64,000 nucleotides of DNA from an uncultured Rhodobiaceae bacterium (GTDB lineage Bacteria > Pseudomonadota > Alphaproteobacteria > RS24). The translations under genes were made by a program, and so were the position numbers. This document shows positions 1-9,120 of the stretch, in pieces; the stretch's first letter is position 1; every line of letters starts with the position of its first letter. Location: positions 559,501 through 623,500 of the forward strand of contig CALCUM010000003.1 of assembly GCA_937907245.1 (NCBI GenBank), read 5' to 3'. The notes under the pieces are model-generated. The model was not told the DNA's origin, made no database searches, and saw only the letters and a list, made by a program, of their open reading frames with translations.

Positions 1-362
1 AAAGCATCCAATTGGGGCATTTCTTTGCGGCAAGGCGCGCACCATGTCGCCCAGAAATTAACCAGCAATAGCTCGCCCTTAAACGTGTCTAAAGACAGCG
101 GCGCTGTATCCGCGCTTTGCAGCTCCAGCTTGGGCAAAACTTTGGGGCTTGGGTGCGTGACGAAGTTTTTAAGACTTTGGGTAACTTTGGCACTCGGGGC
201 TTTGGCACTCGGGGCTTTGGCGGTTTTTTCACTCTCCACCTTGCTTTCCCTGCCCTCCTTCTTGTATAGGGTTTGAACGCCTGCAAAGGCAAAAACACCC
301 AAGACAATCAGGGTCGCAAAACTGCCCTTACGAGAGCGGACAAATCGGCTAAATTGTGACAA
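1..362 (-). CDS. TlpA-family thiol:disulfide oxidoreductase, N-terminal part
   Basis: Membrane-anchored periplasmic thioredoxin-like protein; the family reduces or exchanges disulfides in cytochrome c biogenesis and similar roles. The reading frame opens at a TTG at 362, preceded by a strong AGGAGG (371-376) with 8 nt spacing; no ATG lies in this frame. A basic N-terminus (SQFSRFVRSRKG) and one hydrophobic segment (about residues 14-29) form the anchor. A Lys/Ala/Pro/Ser linker follows, containing a 15-bp tandem duplication that reads AKAPS twice. The thioredoxin core then starts and includes LLVNFWATWCAPCRKEMP with the CxxC active site. The C-terminus lies beyond the window edge. It is divergent from argH, the usual alphaproteobacterial arrangement. 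Family certain; exact physiological partner unknown. Confidence 0.88.
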   Translation of the reverse strand, partial: MSQFSRFVRSRKGSFATLIVLGVFAFAGVQTLYKKEGRESKVESEKTAKAPSAKAPSAKVTQSLKNFVTHPSPKVLPKLELQSADTAPLSLDTFKGELLLVNFWATWCAPCRKEMPQLDA

Positions 363-393
363 GATACAAGCCTCCTAAAAGGGGAATAGAACA

Positions 394-1791
394 ATGAGCA
401 ATCGCATGTGGGGCGGCCGGTTTGGTAGCGGCCCCGACGACATAATGGAAGAGATAAACGCATCCATCGGATTTGACCAGCGCCTGTTTGCGCAAGACAT
501 CCGAGGATCCTTGGCGCACGCCGAAATGCTGGTCGCCCAAGGCATTATTTCTGCCGAAGACGGCGCCTCGATAAGCCAAGGCCTGACCCAGATACTAGCC
601 GAGATTACCGCTGGCGAGTTTACTTTTTCGCGCGCGCTCGAAGACATTCACATGAATATTGAGGCACGCCTAGCTGAGCTCATAGGCCCAACGGCTGGGC
701 GCTTGCATACCGCGCGCTCGCGCAACGACCAAGTAGCAACCGACTTCCGGCTTTATGTGCGCGATACGCTCGACCATTTAGCCGCGCAAATCAGCACCCT
801 GATGGGCGTCTTGGTAAACAAAGCCGAGGCCCATGCCGATACGATTATGCCCGGCTTCACGCATTTGCAGCCCGCCCAACCGGTAAGCTTTGGCCACCAT
901 ATGTTGGCCTATGTCGAAATGCTATCGCGCGACCATGGGCGCCTGATGGATGCCCGCAAGCGGATGAACCAAAGCCCCCTAGGTGCCGCCGCTTTGGCTG
1001 GCACGGGCTTTGATATCGACCGCCATGCGACAGCCCAAGCTTTGGGCTTTGATGCCCCCACGGGCAATAGTATGGATAGTGTTTCGGCGCGAGATTTTGC
1101 CCTCGAAGGCCTCTCGGCGGCGGCGATTTGCGCCACGCATCTATCGCGCTTGGCCGAAGAGATTGTGGTTTATGCCACGCCGAATTTTGGTTTTTTCACC
1201 CTGCCGGACGCGTTTTCGACGGGCTCTTCTATTATGCCGCAAAAGCGCAACCCCGACGCCGCTGAATTGATACGCGCCAAATCAGGCCGCATCATTGGCT
1301 CCCTAACGGGTCTGTTTATCGTCATGAAAGGTCTGCCGCTGGCTTACTCGAAGGACATGCAAGAAGACAAAGAGGGCGTGTTCAACGCGCTCGACAGTCT
1401 CTCGCTTTGTTTGGCCGCTATGGCAGGCATGATGGAAACATTGGGTGTCGACGAGACGGCCATGCACAAGGCCGCCGGCAATGGATATTCCACGGCCACA
1501 GATTTAGCCGATTGGTTGGTGCGCGAGGCGGGCTTGCCGTTCCGCGATGCCCACCATGCCACGGGCGCTTTGGTGGCTTTGGCCGAAGACAAATCCTGCT
1601 TGCTGGACGAGCTGAGCCTTGCCGATATGCAAAGCGTCAACGCCCAAATCACGCAAGGTATTTTCGATGTCTTGAGCGTCGAGAACTCAGTGAAAAGCCG
1701 CACCAGCTATGGCGGCACGGCACCCGATAATGTGCGCGCCATGGTATCCAAATGGCAGGCTTGGCTGAAAGAAAATGAGGCGGCGCAGTGA
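394..1791 (+). CDS. argH: Argininosuccinate lyase
   Basis: Cytosolic last step of arginine synthesis: splits argininosuccinate into arginine and fumarate. The 465-residue length is normal for the family. The superfamily signature [12 protein letters not shown] sits at residues 277-288 and carries the catalytic serine loop; THLQPAQP (156-163) holds the general-acid/base histidine region; the early SRNDQV (109-114) is the usual substrate-contact motif. The start ATG has an AGGGGAA-type ribosome site just upstream. Its stop codon overlaps the start of a tiny lipoprotein gene, followed by lysA, so the three genes are probably cotranscribed. This argH-lipoprotein-lysA order is typical of alphaproteobacteria. 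Confidence 0.98.
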   Translation: MSNRMWGGRFGSGPDDIMEEINASIGFDQRLFAQDIRGSLAHAEMLVAQGIISAEDGASISQGLTQILAEITAGEFTFSRALEDIHMNIEARLAELIGPTAGRLHTARSRNDQVATDFRLYVRDTLDHLAAQISTLMGVLVNKAEAHADTIMPGFTHLQPAQPVSFGHHMLAYVEMLSRDHGRLMDARKRMNQSPLGAAALAGTGFDIDRHATAQALGFDAPTGNSMDSVSARDFALEGLSAAAICATHLSRLAEEIVVYATPNFGFFTLPDAFSTGSSIMPQKRNPDAAELIRAKSGRIIGSLTGLFIVMKGLPLAYSKDMQEDKEGVFNALDSLSLCLAAMAGMMETLGVDETAMHKAAGNGYSTATDLADWLVREAGLPFRDAHHATGALVALAEDKSCLLDELSLADMQSVNAQITQGIFDVLSVENSVKSRTSYGGTAPDNVRAMVSKWQAWLKENEAAQ

Positions 1792-1925
1792 GACTTCGCT
1801 CTGGTTTAACGCTGATTGTCCTAACTTTTCTGGTGAGCGCGACGGTGGCTTGCGGTAAACGCGGGCCCTTAAGCTTGCCGCAAGCGGCTTTGGCAGATAT
1901 TCGTTTTGTAGAAATAGAGAGTTAA
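1788..1925 (+). CDS. Small LptM/YifL-like lipoprotein
   Basis: A 45-residue secreted lipoprotein beginning with GTG at 1788, which overlaps the argH stop by 4 nt. A basic start (VRLRSG) and a hydrophobic stretch lead to a lipobox, TVAC, with the modified cysteine at residue 22. It is followed by GKRGPLSLP, the CGxKGPL pattern typical of the short lipoproteins found next to lysA in proteobacteria. In Enterobacteria the related LptM (YifL) assists oxidative maturation of the LptD translocon. That role is an inference here because the match rests on the lipobox, size and position alone. It is one base away from lysA, so translation is probably coupled. Confidence 0.82.
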   Translation: MRLRSGLTLIVLTFLVSATVACGKRGPLSLPQAALADIRFVEIES

Positions 1926-1926
1926 A

Positions 1927-3195
1927 ATGGATCATTTCTTGTATCGAGATGGCGCTTTACATGCCGAAGACATCCCTATCGCTGAGATTGCGGAAGCCGT
2001 CGGCACGCCTTTTTATTGCTATTCCACCGCCACCCTAGAACGCCATTTTTCGGTTCTAGATAAGTCGTTGGCGGACGCGGGTCTCGAAGACCGGCTGATT
2101 TGCTATTCGGTGAAAGCCAATTCAAATATTGCCGTGATTGCCACTTTGGCCAAATTGGGCGCGGGCGCCGATATTGTTTCGCAAGGCGAAATGGTGCGCG
2201 CTTTGAAGGCTGGTATTGACCCGAGCAAAATCGTGTTTTCCGGTGTTGGAAAAACCGCCGACGAAATGCACGCCGCCCTAGATGCTGGCATTTTACAGTT
2301 CAATGTAGAGAGCCTATCTGAGATTGACATGCTGGCAAGTGTCGCGAGCCGCATAGGCAAAGTGGCCCAAGTGGCGCTTCGGGTAAACCCAGACATCGAT
2401 GCGGGGACGCATGAAAAAATCTCCACGGGCAAAGCCGAAAATAAATTTGGCATCGCCTGGGAAGACGCTGAAGCAGGTTTCGCCCATGTCCAAAGCCTCG
2501 ATGGGGTCGAAGCCAAAGGCATTGATATCCATATTGGTAGCCAAATTACCGACCCTGAACCGTTCCGCCTTGCTTTTGAAAAAGTAGCAGGTTTGCTGAC
2601 TAGTTTGCGTGCGAAAGGTCATATCATTGAGCGCCTAGACTTGGGCGGCGGCCTTGGCGTGCCCTATGCGCGTGACAATGATCCGCCCTTAGACCCAGCC
2701 ATTTATGCCAATCTTATCGCGGATATATTGGGCGACAAAGGATGCACCATCATGCTGGAACCAGGGCGTCTGATTGCCGCCAATGCGGGTGTCTTGGTCA
2801 CTTCCGTCATTCGCGCCAAACAAGGCAAAGCGAAAAACTTTATGATTGTCGATGCCGCAATGACCGAACTAATGCGCCCGACTTTATACGGTGCTTATCA
2901 CGATATTAAGCCGGTCAAAGAAATCGAAACCAATGAGATGGTTTGGGATGTCGTTGGCCCGGTTTGTGAGAGCGGTGACTTTTTGGGTCAGGATCGTAAA
3001 TTACCCGTGCCCGATGAAGGGGATTTATTGGCCATTTTTGCCGCGGGCGCTTATGGCGCGGTATTGGGCTCGAGCTATAATACGCGGCCTGCCGCACCGG
3101 AAGTTTTGGTCAGCGGCAGCCGTTTCGCAGTCGTGCGTGCACGCCCTGATTATGAAGCCATGCTAGAGCGCGAAAGCCTGCCAGACTGGATATAG
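1927..3195 (+). CDS. lysA: Diaminopimelate decarboxylase
   Basis: Converts meso-diaminopimelate to lysine using PLP; cytosolic final step of lysine synthesis. It is a 422-residue fold-type III decarboxylase. SVKANSN (61-67) carries the PLP lysine at K63; HIGSQ (202-206), the glycine-rich GGGLGVPY (240-247) and EPGR (278-281) form the phosphate and substrate pocket; GPVCESGD (344-351) supplies the catalytic cysteine from the partner subunit. It begins one base after the small lipoprotein gene and ends 85 bp before ftsE, which probably starts a new transcription unit. No frame damage is seen. Confidence 0.98.
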   Translation: MDHFLYRDGALHAEDIPIAEIAEAVGTPFYCYSTATLERHFSVLDKSLADAGLEDRLICYSVKANSNIAVIATLAKLGAGADIVSQGEMVRALKAGIDPSKIVFSGVGKTADEMHAALDAGILQFNVESLSEIDMLASVASRIGKVAQVALRVNPDIDAGTHEKISTGKAENKFGIAWEDAEAGFAHVQSLDGVEAKGIDIHIGSQITDPEPFRLAFEKVAGLLTSLRAKGHIIERLDLGGGLGVPYARDNDPPLDPAIYANLIADILGDKGCTIMLEPGRLIAANAGVLVTSVIRAKQGKAKNFMIVDAAMTELMRPTLYGAYHDIKPVKEIETNEMVWDVVGPVCESGDFLGQDRKLPVPDEGDLLAIFAAGAYGAVLGSSYNTRPAAPEVLVSGSRFAVVRARPDYEAMLERESLPDWI

Positions 3196-3280
3196 GCCAC
3201 TCCACATTTGAAACGGGTGCATCTGGCTCTCAAATCTGTCACACTGGGATATAAGAAAACCGGACAAAAGGTGTCGCCCA

Positions 3281-3949
3281 ATGATTAGAATGGACAATGT
3301 TTCGCTGCGCTATGATAGCCGCCGAGATGTGTTGACGAATATCGCGCTAGATATTCCACAAGGGTCTTTTCGTTTTCTCACGGGCCCCTCTGGTGCTGGT
3401 AAAACCTCTCTTTTAAAGCTTATTTTCTTGGCCCACGCTCCCAGTGCGGGACGTATTTTTTTAATGGGTCAAGACACCACGAGCATGAGCCGCAAAAAGC
3501 TGGCTTTGATGCGTCGCCAAATTGGTGTGGTGTTTCAAGACTTTCGCCTTATCGAACATCTGTCGGTCTATGACAATGTTACCCTGCCCTTGCGTATCGC
3601 AGGCCAGCGCCCGTCCAGCTGGCACAATAATGCGGTGGAGCTGTTAAATTGGGTCGGCTTGGGCGATCGCCTATCGGCTCTACCTGCCACTTTATCGGGC
3701 GGCGAAAAACAACGCGTCGCCATCGCGCGCGCGGTGATGACGCGCCCTAAAATTATCATTGCCGATGAGCCCACCGGTAATGTGGACCCCGAAATGGGCG
3801 AGCGGCTGGTGCGCTTATTGGTCGAGCTGAACAAAATGGGCGCGACCATTATGATTGCCACGCATGATAAATTTCTCTGGGAGAATTTCGAGTTCCCCCG
3901 CCTGCATCTGGAAGAGGGTCAGCTAACCGAATTTGGAGTTGGCGCATGA
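3281..3949 (+). CDS. ftsE: Cell division ATP-binding protein FtsE
   Basis: ATPase half of the FtsEX complex, which sits at the division septum and drives activation of periplasmic murein hydrolases. The 222-residue ABC domain is complete: Walker A GPSGAGKT (35-42), Q-loop glutamine at 86, signature LSGGEKQRV (138-146), Walker B IIIADEP (158-164) and the switch histidine in ATHDK. The stop codon overlaps the ftsX start by 4 nt, so the two are translated together. The 85-bp gap after lysA should hold the promoter; I see no clear -35/-10 pair there. Confidence 0.96.
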   Translation: MIRMDNVSLRYDSRRDVLTNIALDIPQGSFRFLTGPSGAGKTSLLKLIFLAHAPSAGRIFLMGQDTTSMSRKKLALMRRQIGVVFQDFRLIEHLSVYDNVTLPLRIAGQRPSSWHNNAVELLNWVGLGDRLSALPATLSGGEKQRVAIARAVMTRPKIIIADEPTGNVDPEMGERLVRLLVELNKMGATIMIATHDKFLWENFEFPRLHLEEGQLTEFGVGA

Positions 3950-4800
3950 GTGCCGAGATGAAACCGACCCTGCTGCCGCCAGAAAACCTGGCCGGCCCAG
4001 CGCTGAGTGCTGTCACTATGGTGATGACTTTTCTGGCCTGTCTGGCGCTTGGCTGCTCTATTTTGGCCGACCGCGCGGCCGATAGATGGCTGGCGCGCGC
4101 CACCAGCGCCATAAGTGTACAAATTATTGAAACCACGCAGCTAACCGCCGAAGACCAATTGCCCGCCGTCTTGCGCGAAATCCAAGCCACTCCCGGCATT
4201 GGCAACTCGCGCCTATTAGAGCGCAATGACCTCGTGGCCTTGCTGGAGCCTTGGTTGGGCACTGGCAATATTAGCGAAGACATGCCGCTGCCGCTGCTGA
4301 TTGAAATCATCCCGGCTCAAGACCAAAAAATACCGACGGCCGCCCTATCCGCCAGATTAAAAGCTGTCGCGCCGGGCGCGCGCCTCGACACGCACGGCCG
4401 ATGGCGTGAGACCCTAGAGAGCACCGCCCGAGCGCTCGAGTTATTTGCCGCCCTAGTGTTAACCATGGTAACGCTGGCCACGGCCACGGTGATTTTATTC
4501 GCTACCCGTGCGGGTCTTTTGGCCAATGAAGAAATCCTCAATGTGCTGCACCAGATTGGCGCCCATGACGGCTATATTTCGCGCCGCTTCGAAGGCCATT
4601 TCGTGCGCGTGGTAAGCCTCGCGGCTATGGCGGGGCTTGCGGCGGCCTTGGTGTTTTTCTATGCGCTCGGTGGGCTGGTAGCCGAGGCACGCGACGTCAA
4701 TTTTCTCATTTACCTGACCCCCTTGCCTTTGGCCGCCATTGTGCTGAGCTGGCAAGTGACGCGGCGCTATGTCCTTCGTAATTTGCGCGCGCAGCTTTAG
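3946..4800 (+). CDS. ftsX: Cell division protein FtsX
   Basis: Membrane subunit of FtsEX. 284 residues with four predicted membrane segments: one near residues 22-42, then three in the C-terminal half (about 165-190, 215-235 and 250-268). Between the first and second lies a roughly 120-residue periplasmic loop, which in this family contacts the murein-hydrolase activator. The sequence is divergent, as FtsX usually is in alphaproteobacteria. Identification therefore rests on topology plus the overlapping ftsE partner rather than on strong motifs. It is followed after 10 bp by a YdcF-like membrane protein gene. Confidence 0.92.
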   Translation: MSAEMKPTLLPPENLAGPALSAVTMVMTFLACLALGCSILADRAADRWLARATSAISVQIIETTQLTAEDQLPAVLREIQATPGIGNSRLLERNDLVALLEPWLGTGNISEDMPLPLLIEIIPAQDQKIPTAALSARLKAVAPGARLDTHGRWRETLESTARALELFAALVLTMVTLATATVILFATRAGLLANEEILNVLHQIGAHDGYISRRFEGHFVRVVSLAAMAGLAAALVFFYALGGLVAEARDVNFLIYLTPLPLAAIVLSWQVTRRYVLRNLRAQL

Positions 4801-4810
4801 GGGAGTGTAA

Positions 4811-5440
4811 ATGTCTCGGTTTTCAGATAGCGAAGGCGACAAACGCCGACAACTCTGGAGCACCGTCCGCTGGAGTCTCGGCGGCGCTTTTGGCCTTTAT
4901 ATTTTTACTTTCATCTTATTTGCCGAGAGCCTATCCAACCAACATACCCAAGCCCCACAAGCCGATGCCATTGTCGTTTTGACAGGTGGCACAACGGCAC
5001 GCATCGAAACAGGACTGGCTTTGCTAGCCGCCAAACAAGGCGAACGCCTGCTCATCACCGGCGTATATGAAGACTTAGATTTCGAAACCGTGATGACCAT
5101 GGCCCCGAAAGTGACGCCGCGCCAATCGGCGGGCCTGCGCTGCTGCCTTGACCTTGACTATAAGGCAGGCAACACCGTGGCCAATGCTCGCGAAACCCGC
5201 CAATGGGTCGATGTGCACGGCTTTCGCTCCCTCATCGTCGTGACCAGCGCCCAACATATGCCGCGCGCTTTTTTAGAACTTCGAAACGCCATGCCCAAAA
5301 TTCGGCTATCTGCTTACCCCGTGGTTGTGCCGCAAGTTAAACTGGAATATTGGTTTGCCTACCCAGGCACAATGGCTCTTTTATTGGGGGAATATACGCG
5401 CTTTCTTTGGGCCCTCACGGGTTTGACGAAGGCTAGTTAG
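4811..5440 (+). CDS. YdcF/SanA-like DUF218 membrane protein
   Basis: A 209-residue protein with one N-terminal membrane segment (about 22-42) and a DUF218 domain outside. The conserved DAIVVLTGGTTARIETGL stretch (about residues 51-68) is the family hallmark, followed by the TxNTxxNA-like GNTVANARET and the TSAQHMPRAFLE motif. The family (YdcF, SanA, ElyC) is linked to envelope and undecaprenyl-carrier homeostasis, but the reaction is not settled. It lies 10 bp after ftsX and 6 bp before the DUF2125 gene, suggesting an envelope-related operon. From memory, an acyltransferase gene (plsC) often sits at this point in related genomes; it is absent here. Confidence 0.85.
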   Translation: MSRFSDSEGDKRRQLWSTVRWSLGGAFGLYIFTFILFAESLSNQHTQAPQADAIVVLTGGTTARIETGLALLAAKQGERLLITGVYEDLDFETVMTMAPKVTPRQSAGLRCCLDLDYKAGNTVANARETRQWVDVHGFRSLIVVTSAQHMPRAFLELRNAMPKIRLSAYPVVVPQVKLEYWFAYPGTMALLLGEYTRFLWALTGLTKAS

Positions 5441-5446
5441 GGTTTT

Positions 5447-6439
5447 ATGCGGTCGATTTTTTCTCATCCTCGGTTTTGGTTGTTCGCCCCTTTCGTTGGC
5501 CTGCTGGCCTTAACCTTATTGGCGTTCGGCTTATGGCAATATGCGAGCGAGCGCATTCGCACAGATTTAGCGGCTTTTGGGCTGACATGGCAAAGCGTCA
5601 GCCATAATGGCTTTCCAGCCCGCATCACGCTCGACGTCGGCGCCCCACGCTTACTTCAAAAGAACATAACTTGGAGCAACCAGAAGCTAACCGCGACGTT
5701 AATGCCGTTCAATCTAGGGATAGAAGACAGCCATGCTGTGGTGGATTTTCTGGGCGCGCACGAAATTAAAGTTCCAGCAGGCGAGTTTACCTTGGCCCAT
5801 AGCGGCAATCTGATGAGTGTCTTATTGGCGCGCGACGGCCTGCTGCGCAGCTCCTTTGAGATGCAACAGCCAATTTTAACCGGAACCTTCACCGACCCGA
5901 AATGGCAGGCAGGCCTACACGCCGAAGCCGACCAATTAGACCTGCATGTCCGGCGCAGCGAAAAACAAACACAGACGCTCGATCCAATGGATGTGGCTGT
6001 GCAACTTAAAAACTTACGCTTGCTCCGCCCCAACCAACTCGGTGGACAAGCGTTTCGCCGACTAGACATACTGGCCAGCGTGCCCAAATTATGGCTGCAG
6101 AACAGCCTACAAGCTGGCGATGTTTTGCAGCTCAATCGCCTAACCTTAGAACGCAAAAACTTAACGGTCGTGGCGCGTGGCACACTCAAACTTCACGCCC
6201 GAGGCTACTTGCAAGGCAAGATCGATCTCAACCTCGTCAATCTCGAGGCGCTCCTCGATGCCTTGCAAGATGCGGGGGTTATTTCCCAACGCGACAGAGC
6301 AAAGTGGCTGTTCTTTGGGGGCTTGGGCGCCGCGCTGGGCGGCGACACGCAAGACCGTATATCGGTTCCCCTGCAATTTAAAAATGGTCGAACTCACTTG
6401 GGGCCCCTAGACTTAGGGGCCGCGCCGAAGTGGCGATAG
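5447..6439 (+). CDS. DUF2125-type membrane-anchored protein
   Basis: 330 residues of unknown function. An N-terminal hydrophobic segment (about 9-30) is followed by a domain dominated by beta-prone stretches with the WQSVSHNGFPARITLDVGAP pattern (about 47-66) seen in alphaproteobacterial DUF2125 proteins. A large periplasmic domain, perhaps related to AsmA-like or lipid-contact proteins, is plausible but unproven. It shares the plus strand with ftsE, ftsX and the YdcF-like gene and is convergent with tyrC, 9 bp away. A perfect 8-bp inverted repeat (6402-6421) lies within its last codons and may mark the transcript end. Confidence 0.7.
   Translation: MRSIFSHPRFWLFAPFVGLLALTLLAFGLWQYASERIRTDLAAFGLTWQSVSHNGFPARITLDVGAPRLLQKNITWSNQKLTATLMPFNLGIEDSHAVVDFLGAHEIKVPAGEFTLAHSGNLMSVLLARDGLLRSSFEMQQPILTGTFTDPKWQAGLHAEADQLDLHVRRSEKQTQTLDPMDVAVQLKNLRLLRPNQLGGQAFRRLDILASVPKLWLQNSLQAGDVLQLNRLTLERKNLTVVARGTLKLHARGYLQGKIDLNLVNLEALLDALQDAGVISQRDRAKWLFFGGLGAALGGDTQDRISVPLQFKNGRTHLGPLDLGAAPKWR
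6402..6421. terminator. Hairpin at the DUF2125/tyrC convergence
   Basis: GGCCCCTA and TAGGGGCC form a perfect 8-bp stem with a 4-base loop (GACT), overlapping the last codons of the DUF2125 gene and lying just beyond the tyrC stop on the other strand. Neither strand has a clear T-tract after it, so it is at best an imperfect intrinsic terminator or an RNA 3'-end stabiliser for the convergent genes. Confidence 0.4.
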
Positions 6440-6448
6440 CCAAAGGCG

Positions 6449-7354
6449 TTATTTATCGCGTCCGAAATTTGGTGCTTTGGTATCCTGCCCCGCATCGATA
6501 ATCGATTGGCGAATGCCACGGGTGCGGGTAAAAACATCTTCCAAAAATTCAGCATCACTATGACGGATGGCACGTTGCAGGGCCGTGAGGTCCTCGCTGA
6601 AACGACCTAAGACCTCCAGAACAGCGTCTTTGTTTTCTATGAAAATATCACGCCACATAATCGGGTCGGAAGCTGCGATGCGCGTGAAGTCACGAAAGCC
6701 TGAAGCCGAATATTTAATCACTTCTGAGCGCGTATCATTTTCCAATTGTGCCGCCGTACCGACAATATTAAAGGCGATGAGATGCGGCAGATGGCTGGTA
6801 ATCGCTAACACTAAATCATGGTGCGCGGCGTCCATAAAGGTAACTTCCGAGCCAATGCCCTGCCAAAGTTTGGAAACCTGCTCGACAGCAATCAGACTGG
6901 TCGTATCGTCAGGGGTAAGAATGCACCATCGCCCTTCAAATAATTCAGCAAACCCAGCCGCTGGCCCCGACTGTTCGGTGCCCGCAATCGGGTGGCCGGG
7001 CACGAAATGCACGCGACCGCCGAGAAGCGGTGTGATGTCTTTCAACACGCCCGCTTTTACCGAACCCACATCGGTTAAAATCGCATTGTCTTTAAGGCCC
7101 GGAATAATTTGTTCCGCCAGCGCTTTCACCGCACTTAATGGAGTGTTGAAAAACACCACATCCGCATCGATGCAGGCGGCTTCAGGCGTGTCATGCACAC
7201 TATCGACAAAGCCAATATCCATGGCCGCGTCGCGGGTTTGTGGCGAGCGCGCATAGCCAGAAATATGCGACGCCAGATTGTTTTTCTTCAGCGCATGGCC
7301 GAGCGAAGAGCCGATAAGCCCCATGCCGATGAGCGCAACATTGGGCTTACTCAT
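6449..7354 (-). CDS. tyrC: Prephenate/arogenate dehydrogenase
   Basis: NAD(P)-dependent oxidation of prephenate (or arogenate) in tyrosine synthesis. 301 residues. The Rossmann fold opens with VALIGMGLIGSSLG (GxGxxG at residues 10-15). Catalytic and binding motifs follow: DVGSVK (95-100) and PGHPIAGTEQSG (119-130), with the catalytic histidine at 121. The C-terminal all-alpha dimerisation domain is present and there is no ACT domain. Its start overlaps the end of the hisC-type gene by 4 nt, and a chorismate mutase gene precedes that, so the three form a tyrosine-branch operon. Prephenate versus arogenate preference cannot be told from sequence reading. Confidence 0.93.
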   Translation of the reverse strand: MSKPNVALIGMGLIGSSLGHALKKNNLASHISGYARSPQTRDAAMDIGFVDSVHDTPEAACIDADVVFFNTPLSAVKALAEQIIPGLKDNAILTDVGSVKAGVLKDITPLLGGRVHFVPGHPIAGTEQSGPAAGFAELFEGRWCILTPDDTTSLIAVEQVSKLWQGIGSEVTFMDAAHHDLVLAITSHLPHLIAFNIVGTAAQLENDTRSEVIKYSASGFRDFTRIAASDPIMWRDIFIENKDAVLEVLGRFSEDLTALQRAIRHSDAEFLEDVFTRTRGIRQSIIDAGQDTKAPNFGRDK

Positions 7355-8475
7355 GAACCAGCTCCTGCTTCAGGCTGCGCTTGAAAGGCTTGTAAGGCGC
7401 GAACCGCCGCACGGTTTCCGTCTTCCGTGCCAACCGTTAGGCGCAAGGCCGTGGGCATGCCATAGGCAGCGAGCCCACGTGCGATAACGCCTTGGCTGCC
7501 CATAAAGGCATCGGCTGCTGTTGCCGTGTCCGCATCCCCAAAATCAATAACAATAAAATTCGCTTCGCTGGCCCGTATGGAATAACCAAGTCCGCCCAAT
7601 TGCTGGCCGAGCCAATCGCGCCATTGTGCATTATGCACGCGACTTGTCTCAATGTGAGCCGGGTCATCTAAAGCCGCAAGCCCCGCCGCCAAGGCTATGG
7701 CATTGACATTAAATGGCCCCCGCACGCGGTTTAGCGCATCGGCCACCGCAGGAGGGCAATAGGCCCAGCCCAAACGCACCGCCGCCAGCCCATAGGCTTT
7801 AGAAAATGTGCGAGTGGCCACCACGTTTGAGAATTGCTCGACCATAGCAAAATCATCGGGCCATTTTTCGGGAGCCACATATTCTGCATAGGCGCCATCC
7901 AGAACCAGCAAAACATCCTCGGCTAATCCGGCATGCAGGCGACTGATTTCTTCCATCGGCAACATCGTGCCGGTTGGGTTGTTTGGATTGGCAAGAAACA
8001 CAATTTTGGTTTTGTCACTGACCTTGGCCAAAAGCGCATCGACATCGGCGGTTTGATGGGTCTCGGCCACACAAATGGGCGTCGCGCCTGCAGATGTGCT
8101 GGCCAATTTATACAATAGAAAACCGTGCTCGGTATAAAGCACCTCATCGCCCGCATCCAAATAGGCTTGCGCCAGCAATTGCAACACGTCGCCAGAGCCA
8201 TTTCCACAAACAATCTGCTCGGCGTTCAGGCCGTTCACCTCGGCTAATTTGGCACGTAAATCGCGTGCGCCGCCATCTGGGTAAATTTCGAAACTGCCGT
8301 TTTCAGCCAAAGCTTGAATGGCCGCGGTGGCTTTTGGGCTGGGCCCGAGCGGGTTTTCATTGGCAGATAATTTATATGGGTTGGCTACGCCCTCTACGCT
8401 CTCGCGTCCGCCAACATAGGCTGGCAAATCCATAACGCCTGCGCGCGGTTTTGGCACTTTTAAACGATCCGCCAT
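7351..8475 (-). CDS. hisC: Histidinol-phosphate / aromatic aminotransferase
   Basis: Fold-type I PLP aminotransferase of 374 residues. YKLSANENPLGPSPKA (34-49) is the substrate-arm motif of the HisC family; GNGSGDVLQLL (91-101) binds the PLP phosphate; NPNNPTG (163-169), the DGAYAEY aspartate region and TFSKAYGLAAVRLGW (223-237, Schiff-base K226) complete the site. Placed between chorismate mutase and tyrC, it probably transaminates an aromatic acid (4-hydroxyphenylpyruvate or prephenate), as the 'hisC2' paralogues do. A role in histidine synthesis cannot be excluded. Stop/start contacts on both sides (1 nt with chorismate mutase, 4 nt with tyrC) indicate translational coupling. Confidence 0.9.
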   Translation of the reverse strand: MADRLKVPKPRAGVMDLPAYVGGRESVEGVANPYKLSANENPLGPSPKATAAIQALAENGSFEIYPDGGARDLRAKLAEVNGLNAEQIVCGNGSGDVLQLLAQAYLDAGDEVLYTEHGFLLYKLASTSAGATPICVAETHQTADVDALLAKVSDKTKIVFLANPNNPTGTMLPMEEISRLHAGLAEDVLLVLDGAYAEYVAPEKWPDDFAMVEQFSNVVATRTFSKAYGLAAVRLGWAYCPPAVADALNRVRGPFNVNAIALAAGLAALDDPAHIETSRVHNAQWRDWLGQQLGGLGYSIRASEANFIVIDFGDADTATAADAFMGSQGVIARGLAAYGMPTALRLTVGTEDGNRAAVRALQAFQAQPEAGAGS

Positions 8476-9011
8476 TAGCGCACAGCCTCATCTGCCACTG
8501 TGCCATAGCACCAGGCGGTTTGGCTGGGATCAGCGTTTGGCAGTTCGGCAAACCTCGTAACGCCCTCGGCCGGCTCGCTCATTTGGTCTTGGCGCACCAC
8601 ACCAACGGCGCGAGGCTCGCCGGCGATAGCGTTTTGCACGGCTTTGGCGTCCTCGCATATTTGATAGTCTAGGCTGGCACCAAAATAGGCGCGCGCAGGC
8701 GCCATGGCTTCCGCCGTGGCAAAAATCGTTAAGCCGCCCTGCTGGTTGAGCGCCATGCCAATAATTTCTCGCCAGATAGCGGTCAGCCCTGCCAAGGGCA
8801 GCTCTGGCGCTTGGGTTTCTTGCCAAGCCTTTAAATCTGCCATTTGCGCCGCCTCACGAGCGGGACGAAGGGCGCGCGCGTCGCCGCTTTGCGCCTTGCT
8901 GGCCGCTACTTTAGCTACCAGTCCGGCGCGCGCTTTCAACAGCTCGCGTAAGTTTGCATCCAGCGCATCAATATCGCGGCGAATAGCTAAAAGGTCCGGT
9001 TTCGTATCCAT
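8475..9011 (-). CDS. Chorismate mutase, AroQ type, with extra C-terminal domain
   Basis: Converts chorismate to prephenate. Read from the ATG at 9011 it has 178 residues. The first about 90 form an all-helical AroQ domain beginning LLAIRRDIDALDANLRELL, with the basic K-x10-R catalytic pattern. The remaining about 90 residues (from LTIFATAEAM) are a second domain I do not recognise by function; similar longer chorismate mutases are common in alphaproteobacteria. In-frame ATG codons also exist at 9014 and 9065; the frame stays open further upstream into metX on the other strand, which I do not believe is translated. First gene of the tyrosine operon. Confidence 0.85.
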   Translation of the reverse strand: MDTKPDLLAIRRDIDALDANLRELLKARAGLVAKVAASKAQSGDARALRPAREAAQMADLKAWQETQAPELPLAGLTAIWREIIGMALNQQGGLTIFATAEAMAPARAYFGASLDYQICEDAKAVQNAIAGEPRAVGVVRQDQMSEPAEGVTRFAELPNADPSQTAWCYGTVADEAVR

Positions 9012-9120
9012 CATCCAATCCATTTGAGCGCCCATAAACATCGGGCACATAGTTCGCCTAGTCATAAGCGACGATAAAGTGTAAATCAAAGGAAAGATTG
9101 TATCTATAGGTTGCAAGAGG

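Noticed and set aside
9012-9120. SAM-II type riboswitch before metX
   Set aside because: Known upstream of methionine genes in this class, but the conserved pseudoknot core (including a GCTAAAAAGGG-like segment) is not present.
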